In this document: in pieces, positions 45,250-53,723 of the stretch
How the letters are laid out: every line of letters starts with the position of its first letter
Position numbering within the stretch: the stretch's first letter is position 1
Origin: Brevundimonas sp.
GTDB lineage: Bacteria > Pseudomonadota > Alphaproteobacteria > Caulobacterales > Caulobacteraceae
Direction: 5' to 3'
Assembly: GCF_027487935.1 (NCBI RefSeq)
Contig: NZ_JAIYCP010000004.1
Location: 1 to 64,000 of the forward strand
DNA length: 64,000 nt
Made by a program: the position numbers and the translations under genes
The notes under the pieces: model-generated
Told to the model about the DNA's origin: nothing
Seen by the model: only the letters and a program-made list of their open reading frames with translations
Database searches by the model: none

Positions 45250-45560
45250 GCGGGTCGCGGACAGAAGCTTGCCTCAGCCCGGCCCGGGCCTTGGGTCTGC
45301 CGACGCCGTTCGCCAAGTGCGCAATGATTTGATCACGGCCTAGATCTGGCCGGGCATACATCCGGCCTGCCTCAGGAACCGCCAGTGCATGGCCGCGTTT
45401 CGGCACGGGTCGTGGCGATCCCTTTCACGCAGTTTGACCCACCAGCCGGATCGGCCTGCCAGTGTCGCCGCACACCGCCAGAACGACTGTGTTTCGCCTA
45501 TTGCGGTTCCGTCCATGTCTGACCACAACAGTGGCAGAAACTTTCAGCAGGGGCTGAGCC
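45250..45560. other. Intergenic region after flgH
   Basis: 311 bases without a convincing gene. A 62-codon reverse-strand frame (45340-45528) is rich in Trp, Cys and Arg and has no clear ribosome binding site, so I treat it as chance. No terminator, repeat or clear promoter is seen, though the transcript for the next two genes must begin here or further upstream. Confidence 0.4.
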
Positions 45561-45989
45561 ATGATCGGCTTGTTCGTCATCCTGGCCCTGGCCACGCAGA
45601 ACCCGCCGACGGCGAGCGGCTGGACCTGGGCCCTCTACGCTGACGCGGAGCCGGTGGTTCTGGCACATGAAATCCCCGACAGTGCCAGTCTGCGCACGAC
45701 CCTGGAGTGCGATCCGGGCACGAGCGTCGCGCGGCTGACCCTTTACGGGGGCACGGCGATCAGCGGTATGGCACGGGTGGTTTCGGGCGAGGCTTCCGCT
45801 GTGGCAGAAACATCTCCGGGTCGACCGGGGGCCACCCGGCTGGCTCTCCGAACCGATCATCCGGTTTTCGCCGCCTTCACGGTCGACGGCCGGATGACGA
45901 TAGTCTTCGGCGATCAGCGTCGCCCGGTCGAGATCCCTCCCCCCCATCTTGCCAAATTGCGCCGGTTCGCGGAACTTTGCGCGGGCTGA
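45561..45989 (+). CDS. Hypothetical exported protein related to the next gene
   Basis: A 142-residue protein I cannot place. A short hydrophobic start (MIGLFVILALATQ) suggests export. The body has GWTWALYADAEPVVLAHEIP, TTLECDPGTSVARLTLYGGT and a C-terminal LAKLRRFAELCAG. The LECDPGTSVARLTLYG part resembles LDCSEGAGRVALSAVG in the next gene, and both end with a Cys near the end, so they are probably an old duplication. Start ATG at 45561. Confidence 0.6.
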   Translation: MIGLFVILALATQNPPTASGWTWALYADAEPVVLAHEIPDSASLRTTLECDPGTSVARLTLYGGTAISGMARVVSGEASAVAETSPGRPGATRLALRTDHPVFAAFTVDGRMTIVFGDQRRPVEIPPPHLAKLRRFAELCAG

Positions 45990-46004
45990 TTGCCGGAGAC
46001 CTCT

Positions 46005-46514
46005 ATGCGCGCCGCACGCCTCACCATCCTGACAGGCCTGGCCCTGGCAGCGGCCGCCTGCGCGACGGTTGAAAGCCCGCCGGAGCCGCCCCCTGCCGTC
46101 GCTTCATCCGGTCCGCCTGCCCCCATCGCGGATCATGACTGGTTCTATAACCTGGACGGCGGACAGGCCCGGCTGGTCTATGGACGGGCGGAGAGCGATG
46201 ATCTGCGGCTGGGACTGGATTGCAGCGAAGGTGCAGGGCGGGTGGCGCTGAGCGCCGTTGGTGCGCCGGACGCCAAACCCGAGATCCATATTGAGGCGGG
46301 CGGCGAGACAGAACGCTTTCCTGCCAACTCAGAGCCGTCCCAGCTGAACGATGGGGTCTTTCTGACCGCCGAGGCGGACGCGGACGCACCGGTTTTCCAG
46401 CGCTTCCGCCAGGTCGGCTGGCTGGCCCTCTGGCTGGACGGCGAGCGTCAAGCCTATGCTCCACATCCCGAATCCGCACCGAATATCGAACGGTTCTTTG
46501 CCTTCTGCGGTTGA
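46005..46514 (+). CDS. Hypothetical lipoprotein, paralogue of the preceding gene
   Basis: A 169-residue protein with a lipoprotein signal (TILTGLALAAAACATVE; lipid site Cys). A Pro-rich linker and then DWFYNLDGGQARLVYGRAES, DLRLGLDCSEGAGRVALSAV and NIERFFAFCG follow. The two Cys of LGLDC and FAFCG may form a disulfide; the upstream paralogue has both positions. I chose the ATG at 46005, with CCGGAGAC before it; the frame is open to 45990. Confidence 0.65.
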   Translation: MRAARLTILTGLALAAAACATVESPPEPPPAVASSGPPAPIADHDWFYNLDGGQARLVYGRAESDDLRLGLDCSEGAGRVALSAVGAPDAKPEIHIEAGGETERFPANSEPSQLNDGVFLTAEADADAPVFQRFRQVGWLALWLDGERQAYAPHPESAPNIERFFAFCG

Positions 46515-46565
46515 CGCGGCCGCTTTGCTCCGGTGCAGTCCCACCCGATCCGGGAGAGGGACTTC

Positions 46566-48368
46566 ATGAAACTCGTCATCGCCGTCAGCGCCGTCGCCAT
46601 GCTCGCCGCCGCAGCCCCTGTAGTCGCCAGCCCGACAATGGTCGGGACCGAGGTGGCCCGCAACGCCCAGGACCCGGCCCTGGCCGCAGTCCTCACAGAC
46701 TATGAGGCCTATCTGCGGGCCGTTGACCCGATCAATGCCGGAATGGAAGGCGACCGCGACGCCTTGTCCCGCCTGCCCGACGGCTCTCGCGCCTTCGAAC
46801 TGGCCCAGGAGCCCGTGCTCAAGGGATTTGCCGACCGCCTGGCCGGCATCGACACCGCAGGCCTGGGTGAAGACGACCGACTGAACCACGCCTTTCTGAC
46901 CTATGTCCTGCAGCGCGCTCGGGACCGTATCCCGCTCGATACCAGCCGGATCGACGCCTTCAACTCCGAGGGTGGACCCGGCCAGAACCTCGCCTATGTC
47001 GCCAACGTCACCCGCATTGCCACCGCCGCGGACGCCGAAGCCTGGATCGCCCGGCTCGAGGCGATGCCGAAATCCTATGTCGATACGCTGGCCAACGCCC
47101 GACGCGGGCTCGAGACCGGCATGGTCCAGTCCCGCTCCATCGTCGAGAACGCCCTGACCCTGATCGAGCCCGAGGCGGCCCTGACGCCGGACGCCGACCC
47201 GCTGCTCAAGCCTTTCGCGACCCTGCCCGCCTCCATCCCGGCGGCCCAGCAGGCGGCTCTTCGCGCACGCGCCGCCCGGGCCGTGGCCGACGGGATCATG
47301 CCACAGCGACGCGCCTGGGCGCGGTTCCTGCGCGAGGACTATCTGCCCCGCGCGCCCGAGACCCTCGGCCTGGTACACCGTCCGGGCGGGCGCGAGATGT
47401 ACGCCTATATGGTGCGCGGCTACACCACGACTGATCTGACGCCGGACGAGGTCCACGCCATCGGCCTGCAGGAGGTCGCCCGTATCCGGGGCCGTATGGA
47501 TACCGAGATGCGCGCCGCCGGCTGGACCGGCGATTTCCCGTCGTTCCTGACCTTCCTGCGCACTGATCCGCAGTTCTATGTCACCAGCCGCGAGGCCCTG
47601 CTGGAAAAGGCATCGGAGATGGCCAAACGGGCCGACGACGGCCTGCCGGCCCTGTTCGGCACCCTGCCGCGCCTGCCCTATGGCGTGCGCCCCGTGCCGC
47701 GCGAGATCGAGGCCAACTACACCACCGGCCGCTACAACCCCGGCTCGATGGAGAACGGTGTCGCCGGCGGCTATATGGTGAACACCTCCAGCCTGAACCA
47801 GCGCGGTCTCTATGAGATGCCGGCGCTGACCTTGCACGAGGGCGTCCCCGGTCACCACCTGCAGATCGCCCTGCAACAGGAGGCCGCAGACGGCCCCTAT
47901 TTCCGGCGCAGCGTCGACGTCACGGCCTTCGTCGAGGGCTGGGGCCTGTATGCCGAATTCCTCGGGGAGGAGATGGGCTTCTACCGCACCCCCTATGAGC
48001 GGTTCGGCCGCCTCAGCTACGAGATGTGGCGCGCCTGCCGGCTGGTAGCGGACACCGGCATCCACTGGCTGGGCTGGGACATCGAACAGGCCCGCGCCTG
48101 TTTCCGCGACAACTCTGCCCTCGCCCCACTGAACATCGAGACCGAGCTGCAGCGCTACATCGGCTGGCCGGGCCAAGCCACGGCCTACAAGATCGGCGAG
48201 ATCCGGCTTCGGGCGATCCGCACGCGGGCCGAGGCCGAACTGGGCGGCCGGTTCGACATCCGTCGCTTCCACGACGCCCTGCTGGTCGACGGTCCCCTGC
48301 CCCTCGGCCTGCTGGACGCGCGGATGGACCGATGGATCGCGGAAGAGAAGGCGCGGCCCGCGAACTAG
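46566..48368 (+). CDS. DUF885 family putative metallopeptidase, exported
   Basis: A 600-residue protein with a signal peptide (IAVSAVAMLAAAAPVVASPT) and a DUF885 domain. The zinc-site HExxxGHH appears as LTLHEGVPGHHLQIAL, with FVEGWGLYAEFLGEEM further on giving the third ligand Glu. LPYGVRPVPREIEANYTTGR and YIGWPGQATAYKIGEIRLRA are other family stretches. Substrates of DUF885 proteins are largely unknown. Start ATG at 46566 follows GGGAGAGG. The stop overlaps the convergent MmcQ gene's stop. Confidence 0.85.
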   Translation: MKLVIAVSAVAMLAAAAPVVASPTMVGTEVARNAQDPALAAVLTDYEAYLRAVDPINAGMEGDRDALSRLPDGSRAFELAQEPVLKGFADRLAGIDTAGLGEDDRLNHAFLTYVLQRARDRIPLDTSRIDAFNSEGGPGQNLAYVANVTRIATAADAEAWIARLEAMPKSYVDTLANARRGLETGMVQSRSIVENALTLIEPEAALTPDADPLLKPFATLPASIPAAQQAALRARAARAVADGIMPQRRAWARFLREDYLPRAPETLGLVHRPGGREMYAYMVRGYTTTDLTPDEVHAIGLQEVARIRGRMDTEMRAAGWTGDFPSFLTFLRTDPQFYVTSREALLEKASEMAKRADDGLPALFGTLPRLPYGVRPVPREIEANYTTGRYNPGSMENGVAGGYMVNTSSLNQRGLYEMPALTLHEGVPGHHLQIALQQEAADGPYFRRSVDVTAFVEGWGLYAEFLGEEMGFYRTPYERFGRLSYEMWRACRLVADTGIHWLGWDIEQARACFRDNSALAPLNIETELQRYIGWPGQATAYKIGEIRLRAIRTRAEAELGGRFDIRRFHDALLVDGPLPLGLLDARMDRWIAEEKARPAN

Positions 48369-48709
48369 GTCAGACCCAGCGCCGACCGCGCCTTCTTCGT
48401 CAGCTTCGCCGCCACGATGCCGTGGGCGATGGCCAGATGCTCGGCCAGTTCATCGTCGGTCCAGTCGTCGATCCGCGCCAGGTTCACCCATTTGTTCCGC
48501 GCCATATAGGGCGCCGGGCGGGCCTGGCCGCTTTCGGTCAGCACCTCATAGGCGATGTCGGAGACCTTGAAGGAGATGCTGCCGCCGCCGCCGACCATGC
48601 AGAACATCTTGCCGCCGACCTTGTAGGCGTCGTGGTCGTCGCCGAACGGATGATCCAGCGTCGCCGCCGGCAAGGCGAGGCAGACTCTGCCGACCCCCGC
48701 GCGGTCCAT
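48365..48709 (-). CDS. MmcQ/YjbR family DNA-binding-fold protein
   Basis: A 114-residue protein of the MmcQ/YjbR family, whose fold resembles a double-wing DNA-binding domain. Features: CLALPAATLDHPFGDDHDAY, KVGGKMFCMVGGGGSISFKV and APYMARNKWVNLARIDDWTD with ELAEHLAIAHGIVAAKLTKK. Function unproven. The ATG at 48709 is two bases after the msrA stop, so it shares the msrA transcript. Confidence 0.85.
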   Translation of the reverse strand: MDRAGVGRVCLALPAATLDHPFGDDHDAYKVGGKMFCMVGGGGSISFKVSDIAYEVLTESGQARPAPYMARNKWVNLARIDDWTDDELAEHLAIAHGIVAAKLTKKARSALGLT

Positions 48710-48711
48710 GA

Positions 48712-49362
48712 TCAGGCCTCCACGCCTACGCCGATAGGGCAGACCACGCCCGTTCCGCCGATACCGCAATAGCCGGCCGGATTCTTCGCCAGATAACCCT
48801 GGTGATAGTCCTCGGCGAAATAGTAGGGCCCTGCGGGGGCAATCTCGGTCGTGATGGTCCCGCGCCCGGCCGCCGTCAGGGCCGCCTGATAGGCGTCCCG
48901 CGACGCCTCCGCTTCGGCCCTCTGGCCCTCGCTCAGCCAGTAGATCGCCGAGCGGTAGGTGGTGCCGACGTCATTGCCCTGGCGCATGCCCTGGGTCGGG
49001 TCGTGGTTCTCCCAGAAAGCCTTGAGCAGCTCGCCGTAGCTAATCTCGTGCGGATTGAAGATCACCTGCACCACCTCGGCATGGCCGGTGCGGCCGGTGC
49101 AGGTCTCTTCATAGGTCGGATTGGGCGTAATCCCGCCCGAATAGCCGACCGAGGTCACCCAAACGCCCGGCAACTGCCAGAAGATGCGCTCCACGCCCCA
49201 GAAACAGCCCATGCCGAGGATAGCGGTCCCGAACCCCTCGGGATGAGGCCCCTTCAACGGGCGGCCGCTGACATGGTGGACCTCGTCGGTACGCAGGGGC
49301 GTCACCCGCCCCGGAAGAGCCTCGGCGGCCGTCGGCATCTCATGGGATTTCTGGAATGACAT
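48712..49362 (-). CDS. msrA: Peptide-methionine (S)-S-oxide reductase
   Basis: A 216-residue enzyme that repairs methionine-S-sulfoxide. The catalytic motif is [20 protein letters not shown] (GCFW), with [20 protein letters not shown] and [21 protein letters not shown]-terminal [15 protein letters not shown] has two Cys that can recycle the active-site thiol. Start ATG at 49362 (MSFQKSHE). A longer frame to 49584 is not used. MmcQ follows in the same direction. Confidence 0.95.
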   Translation of the reverse strand: MSFQKSHEMPTAAEALPGRVTPLRTDEVHHVSGRPLKGPHPEGFGTAILGMGCFWGVERIFWQLPGVWVTSVGYSGGITPNPTYEETCTGRTGHAEVVQVIFNPHEISYGELLKAFWENHDPTQGMRQGNDVGTTYRSAIYWLSEGQRAEAEASRDAYQAALTAAGRGTITTEIAPAGPYYFAEDYHQGYLAKNPAGYCGIGGTGVVCPIGVGVEA

Positions 49363-49554
49363 GGCAGGCTCCCTGTGACCCTCGGGTCGGAAGGCTCTGC
49401 CTTCCCGATCCGACGCGGCCGTTCGAATGATCTTTCTTCCATATGGGGCCTCATGCGCCGCTTGCCGAGGGGGTCCGGGTGTTCTATCAGCCTCGCCTCG
49501 CGCCGGATCGACCTCCGGCGCGCTACGAAGGCCCTTGGGCGATGTCGTGGAAAC

Positions 49555-49644
49555 GGACAGGTGGCGGAGTGGTCGATCGCGCACGCTTGGAAAGCGTGTG
49601 TAGGTGAAAGCCTACCGAGGGTTCGAATCCCTCTCTGTCCGCCA
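49555..49644 (+). tRNA. tRNA-Ser (anticodon GGA)
   Basis: A 90-base class II tRNA with encoded CCA. Acceptor GGACAG pairs with CTGTCC, the anticodon loop TTGGAAA gives GGA (serine), and the long variable arm GTAGGTGAAAGCCTAC is clear. Confidence 0.97.
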
Positions 49645-49740
49645 CTTCCCAGCTTTGGTCCGGTCGGCATGGAGCGTGCCTTCCGCGAGCCGGGCGGGCA
49701 GATACCGGCTGATATCTGAACGCAAGCGCCGCGCAACAGC

Positions 49741-50865
49741 CTAGTTCAGCGTCGGATTGATAAGGAATTTCTCACCCGTCGCCTTGCGTTCGTAGGCACG
49801 CAGAATCTCAGGTTCGAGGGCTTCGCTCAGTCCGATCGACCGGGTGTAGTGGGTGGCAAAGGTGGTGGTCAGCTCATCAAACACGCGCTTGCGCAGGCGC
49901 ATCACGGTCTCGGCCCCTGCTTTCTGCAGGAACGGCGTCAGCAGCCACCCCGACACGCTCCACTGAAAACCGAAGGCCAGGCGATCCAGGACCATAGGTG
50001 AGAGATCCAGAGCACCATAGACGTAGAGCTGCTTGAAGCTCGCCGAGCCGTATCGGCTGTATTCGGTCATGCGATTGACGGCGCCCCGCTCCATGGCACG
50101 CATGATGTCGCTGCCGAGCGAGCCCCCGCCGACGGCGTCAAAGGCGACGGTTGCGCCGGTCGAACTGACCGCATCGACGAGCTGCGCCCTGAAGTCCGCG
50201 TCACGGCTGTTGAGGACAATGCTCGCGCCGATGTCACGCAGCAGCTGAACCTGTTCGGCAGATCGAACGATATTGACCAGGGGAATGCCGTCGCTGGTGC
50301 AGATCTTCTGCAGCATCTGGCCGAGGCTCGACGCTGCAGCGGTGTGCACGATCGCCGTGTGACCTTCGGCGCGGGCGGTTTCCACAAAGCCAAGGGCCGT
50401 CAGCGGATTGACCGTCAGTGCCGCCCCCTCGGCCGCGGCGACGCCCTTCGGAAGCGGGAGCGCATCGCGCGTTCTGATCTTGCGGAGGTCGGCATACATC
50501 CCGCCCCCGACCATGCCGACGCAACGCCCTATCCAGTCCCGGGCCTGCTCGCCGGCCGCGACGACGGTACCGGCCCCCTCGTTTCCGACGCTCAGCGACT
50601 GGCCGAGCCGCGCTGACACACTGGCGCGCCTGGCCTCGGGAATGTCGAAAGCCAGTTCGGGCCGGTCGGAGGACCCCTGCGAGCGCATCGACGCGATGTC
50701 GGCCGGGCCCAGCAGCAGCCCGAGATCGCTCGGATTGATCGGGGCCGCCTCAACCCTCACGACGATTTCATCAGGCGCCAGGTCTCCGGTCACGACCTCT
50801 TCGAGTGTCAGCCGGAGCAAGCCGTCAGAAACGATCGACCGCAGTTCACGTCCCGTATGCGACAT
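49741..50865 (-). CDS. MDR-superfamily NAD(P)-dependent oxidoreductase
   Basis: A 374-residue medium-chain dehydrogenase/reductase of the quinone-oxidoreductase type. APINPSDLGLLLGP is the family start, GNEGAGTVVAAGEQARDWIG the catalytic-domain motif, and HTAAASSLGQMLQKICTSDG the cofactor-binding region (an AxxxxxG variant). VAFDAVGGGSLGSDIMRAM follows. No zinc-binding Cys set is seen. The substrate is unknown. It lies at the start of a stretch with other transferred-looking genes. Confidence 0.82.
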   Translation of the reverse strand: MSHTGRELRSIVSDGLLRLTLEEVVTGDLAPDEIVVRVEAAPINPSDLGLLLGPADIASMRSQGSSDRPELAFDIPEARRASVSARLGQSLSVGNEGAGTVVAAGEQARDWIGRCVGMVGGGMYADLRKIRTRDALPLPKGVAAAEGAALTVNPLTALGFVETARAEGHTAIVHTAAASSLGQMLQKICTSDGIPLVNIVRSAEQVQLLRDIGASIVLNSRDADFRAQLVDAVSSTGATVAFDAVGGGSLGSDIMRAMERGAVNRMTEYSRYGSASFKQLYVYGALDLSPMVLDRLAFGFQWSVSGWLLTPFLQKAGAETVMRLRKRVFDELTTTFATHYTRSIGLSEALEPEILRAYERKATGEKFLINPTLN

Positions 50866-50953
50866 AGGCTTGCATCCCCTTTAGGCCAACATGACCGCTT
50901 TGATGGTACTGGTGCCGCCGCCAGTCCGGAAGCGCAAGTCGTAGCCGACCCAT

Positions 50954-51283
50954 GGCCTTGGCAGGGTCGCGGCCCGGCTGTGGGTGGACGGGACGCCCAT
51001 ACGCATCCACCCTGTCGACGAGGGCCCGCGGGATGGCCCACCGATCCTGCTGATGCACGGTAATCCGACCTGGACCTGTTTCTACCGCAAGATAATCCTG
51101 GCCCTGGCCGATGCCGATTATCGGGTCATGGCCGTGGATCTGGTCGGATGTGGTCGCTCCGACAAGCCGCCAGAAAAACACGACTATACCCTGGCGCGCC
51201 ACTATGACTGGATCGCCCGATGGCTGACGGCGCTGGCGTTCATTGAGAGCCCCTCGGTTGTTTCGTCACACCGGATGACATAA
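50954..51283 (+). pseudogene. Broken haloalkane dehalogenase-like alpha/beta hydrolase
   Basis: An open frame of ~99 codons from a GTG at 50984 reads TPIRIHPVDEGPRDGPPILL then MHGNPTWTCFYRKIILALAD and VMAVDLVGCGRSDKPPEKHD with YTLARHYDWIARWLTALAFI, the first third of a haloalkane dehalogenase (oxyanion HGNPTW). The intact family (~300 residues) should continue to a CQDWGG nucleophile elbow, but the frame turns into ESPSVVSSHRMT and stops. A stop just upstream (50942) also cuts the N-terminus. The gene is truncated at both ends and is very unlikely to be active. Confidence 0.75.
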
Positions 51284-51320
51284 TATTCTCGCCAGACAAG
51301 ATTGTGACCGGAGCCCTATC

Positions 51321-52406
51321 GTGAACGTGATCACCCAGATCCAGGTGCGCAGGAACGACCTGCAAGCCACGCGGATTGTAAACGGGCCGCTGCCGGTCCC
51401 GGCCGTCGGCGAAGTGGTGGTCGCCGTCGACAGGTTCGCCCTGACGGCCAACAACATCACCTACGCCGTTACCGGTGACTTCATCGGCTACTGGGGCTTC
51501 TTCCCCGTGGACGCGGACTGGGGCGTCGTTCCGGTCTGGGGTTACGGAACCGTGGTCGCCTCCAACTGCCCTGAGGTTCCGGAAGGGGAGCGTCTGTATG
51601 GCTTCTTCCCCATGGCTTCCCATGTCGTGCTTCAGCCCGGCAAGGTATCGGCCGGTGCCTTCACGGATTTCGCCGAACATCGCCGGCCTTTGCCGGGCCT
51701 CTACAACCGCTATGTCCGGACCGCCGGGGACCCGCCCGAGATCGCTGCCATGGGTGACGAGCGGTGCCTGCTGTTCCCCCTCTTTGCCACCTCCTACATT
51801 CTGTCGGACTATCTCGAAGACAACGCCAATTTCGGTGCGACCCGCGTCCTGATCGGCAGCGCCTCGTCCAAGACCGCCTTCGGCCTCGCCCATCTGCTCG
51901 CCAAGGCACCGGACCGGACCCTCGAGATCATCGGACTGACGTCGCCGGGCAATGTCGCGTTCACAACCGGCCTTGGCCTGTATGACCGGGTCATCACCTA
52001 CGACCAGATCGGTGCCCTGGAGACGGGCATACCGACCGCCCTGGTAGACATGTCCGGGTCCGGTGCCGTGATCCAGGCCGTCGATGACCATCTGGGCAAG
52101 GACGTGGTCCTAAGCTCCATCGTCGGCGCAACCCACTGGGACGCCAAGCGGCACAAGGGCGAGACGCAAGGCGCACGGCCCACCTTCTTCTTCGCGCCCG
52201 CACAGTTCGCCAAGCGCGAGCAGGACTGGGGGCCCGGGGTGGTGATGCAGCGGGCCCTCGAGGCCAGCGCGCGCGTCGCGGCCGACGCCCGGTCACTGCT
52301 CGAGGTGCGGCACACCTGCGGGGCAGAAGCCGTGAGGGACGCCTATGTCGAGATGTTGAACGGCCGGACTCCGCCCCATATCGGGGTCATGCTGAGCGTC
52401 GCCTGA
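51321..52406 (+). CDS. DUF2855 family protein
   Basis: A 361-residue protein of the DUF2855 family, function unknown. The fold is like MDR reductases without clear zinc or cofactor motifs: FALTANNITYAVTGDFIGYW, YGFFPMASHVVLQPGKVSAG, LFATSYILSDYLEDNANFGA and VLIGSASSKTAFGLAHLLAK. Start ATG at 51321. It follows the dehalogenase remnant by 37 bases and ends at a strong terminator. The pair may have moved together. Confidence 0.85.
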   Translation: MNVITQIQVRRNDLQATRIVNGPLPVPAVGEVVVAVDRFALTANNITYAVTGDFIGYWGFFPVDADWGVVPVWGYGTVVASNCPEVPEGERLYGFFPMASHVVLQPGKVSAGAFTDFAEHRRPLPGLYNRYVRTAGDPPEIAAMGDERCLLFPLFATSYILSDYLEDNANFGATRVLIGSASSKTAFGLAHLLAKAPDRTLEIIGLTSPGNVAFTTGLGLYDRVITYDQIGALETGIPTALVDMSGSGAVIQAVDDHLGKDVVLSSIVGATHWDAKRHKGETQGARPTFFFAPAQFAKREQDWGPGVVMQRALEASARVAADARSLLEVRHTCGAEAVRDAYVEMLNGRTPPHIGVMLSVA

Positions 52407-52418
52407 AACATGGACGAT

Positions 52419-52440
52419 GGCGGCCCCGAAGGGGGCCGCC
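52419..52440 (+). terminator. Rho-independent terminator after the DUF2855 gene
   Basis: GGCGGCCCC-GAAG-GGGGCCGCC forms a perfect 9-bp stem with a tetraloop, followed by TTT. It lies 12 bases after the stop codon. Confidence 0.8.
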
Positions 52441-52591
52441 TTTCCGGACCGGATCGATATCCATTCTGGCAATGTCGGCGGCGAGAGTCTGGGCGTCTGC
52501 CCGGGGCTTCTGGCCTATAAGGCGCGCGAAGTCGAAAACCGCCCTTCCCGTCCGGATTGAGGCCACCGGTGCGGCCCAGGCGTTGGCGGCT

Positions 52592-53215
52592 TCACCCGTC
52601 GACGAAGGCCGGTCGCATCAGCGATAGCAGGCGATCAGCTAACTCCGGATTCGGATCAACGCCCTCGGCGGGGTCGCAATCGAGCTTGCCGCTCGTCAGC
52701 AGTGAAACAAACCCGTGGACAGTCACCCATGCGAAGGCGACGCCCAGCCCATGGTCGACACCGTCCGGGCGGCGGGTCTCGGCGACCGCCAGGGTCAGAA
52801 CGTCCTGACAGCGATCTCCGGCCCGGGCCAGGACGCTGTCTGGTGAGGTGATGTAGCCGCGCTGGAACATCATCGTATAGGTCCTCGGCCGCTCCAGTGC
52901 GAAGGCGATATAGCCCAGGCCGATGGCTTTCAGCCGGTCCCAGGGATCATCGCCGGCCGCGTCACGCCGCTCCAGCATCCTGGCGGTCAGCGCATCGAAG
53001 CCTTCGGCGAGGCCTGCGGCCATCAGGTCGGCGCGTGACGGGAAATAATGGGCCGGGGCAGCGTGGGAGACGCCCGCCCGACGCGCGACTGCCCGCAGAC
53101 TGACCTGGGACTCAGGCAACTCCTCGATCAGCGCGGCCGCAGCCGCGACCAGCGCCGCGCGCACATCGTCCGGCCGCGATCCTGCACCCTTTTTCACAGC
53201 GCCGTCCGCCAGCAA
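52592..53215 (-). CDS. TetR/AcrR-family transcriptional regulator
   Basis: A 207-residue repressor-type protein. The N-terminal helix-turn-helix is VSLRAVARRAGVSHAAPAHY with FPSRADLMAAGLAEG following, typical of TetR. The ligand domain is C-terminal (YTMMFQRGYITSPDSVLARA). It is divergent from the ABA4-like gene, and two matched palindromes lie in the gap, so self-regulation and control of the two membrane genes are likely. Ligand unknown. Confidence 0.9.
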   Translation of the reverse strand: MLADGAVKKGAGSRPDDVRAALVAAAAALIEELPESQVSLRAVARRAGVSHAAPAHYFPSRADLMAAGLAEGFDALTARMLERRDAAGDDPWDRLKAIGLGYIAFALERPRTYTMMFQRGYITSPDSVLARAGDRCQDVLTLAVAETRRPDGVDHGLGVAFAWVTVHGFVSLLTSGKLDCDPAEGVDPNPELADRLLSLMRPAFVDG

Positions 53216-53227
53216 AACGACCTCATC

Positions 53228-53271
53228 TTGACAGTGTCAAATTATCAACTTATCCGTCTTGACACTGTCAA
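53228..53271. promoter_or_regulatory. Double operator and divergent promoters of the TetR/ABA4 pair
   Basis: TTGACAGTGTCAA (53228-53240) and TTGACACTGTCAA (53259-53271) are each near-perfect palindromes and reverse complements of each other, 31 bases centre to centre (about three helical turns). Each holds a TTGACA -35 box, one per direction: forward with TATCCG 17 bases later, reverse with TTGATA 17 bases later. A TetR dimer on each would block both promoters. Confidence 0.8.
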
Positions 53272-53288
53272 GCAATGGAGGCTGAACG

Positions 53289-53723
53289 ATGCCTGAAGCG
53301 GTCTTTTCGATCACCAGCGCCGGCGCAATGGTCGCCTGGGTCGCGCTGATCGCAGCCCGGTTCATCCCGGCGTTGCGGCGTTGGGTTGATCCGGCAACCG
53401 GCTATGTCGTGCCTGCACTGCTCTCGGTCGCCTACGGTGTCCTGCTGTTCAGCTACTGGGGTCAGAGTGATGGCGGTGGCTTCGCCTCCCTCGCCTCCGT
53501 GTCAGCCCTGTTCGCCGTGCCGGAGGTACTGCTGGCAGGCTGGATCCACTACCTCGCCTTCGATCTCTTCGTCGGGGGCTGGATCGCGCGAACCGGCTCG
53601 GCGGCGGGTATCAGCCCCCTGCTCCTGACCCCGATCCTTCTGGCGACCTTCCTCGCCGGACCCGTCGGTTACCTCGCCTATGTGCTGTTGCGGCCGTTGA
53701 TGAGCCCGAAGGTGGGGTCATGA
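53289..53723 (+). CDS. ABA4-like (DUF4281) membrane protein
   Basis: A 144-residue inner-membrane protein with about four hydrophobic segments. EVLLAGWIHYLAFDLFVGGW IARTG-type residues match the ABA4 family, named after a plant protein needed for neoxanthin formation; the bacterial role is unknown. The C-terminus has the LLATFLAGPVGYLAYVLLRP helix. Its stop overlaps the next gene's ATG by 4 bases. Probably under TetR control through the operators upstream. Confidence 0.8.
   Translation: MPEAVFSITSAGAMVAWVALIAARFIPALRRWVDPATGYVVPALLSVAYGVLLFSYWGQSDGGGFASLASVSALFAVPEVLLAGWIHYLAFDLFVGGWIARTGSAAGISPLLLTPILLATFLAGPVGYLAYVLLRPLMSPKVGS

Noticed and set aside
45340..45528. A 62-codon reverse-strand open frame after flgH
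   Set aside because: Trp/Cys/Arg-rich composition, no ribosome binding site and no recognisable motif; typical chance frame in GC-rich DNA.
50857..51063. A 68-codon frame overlapping the dehalogenase remnant
   Set aside because: At most a fragment VVADPWPW could be a frameshifted piece of the remnant; the rest has no coding sense, so it is treated as part of the pseudogene.
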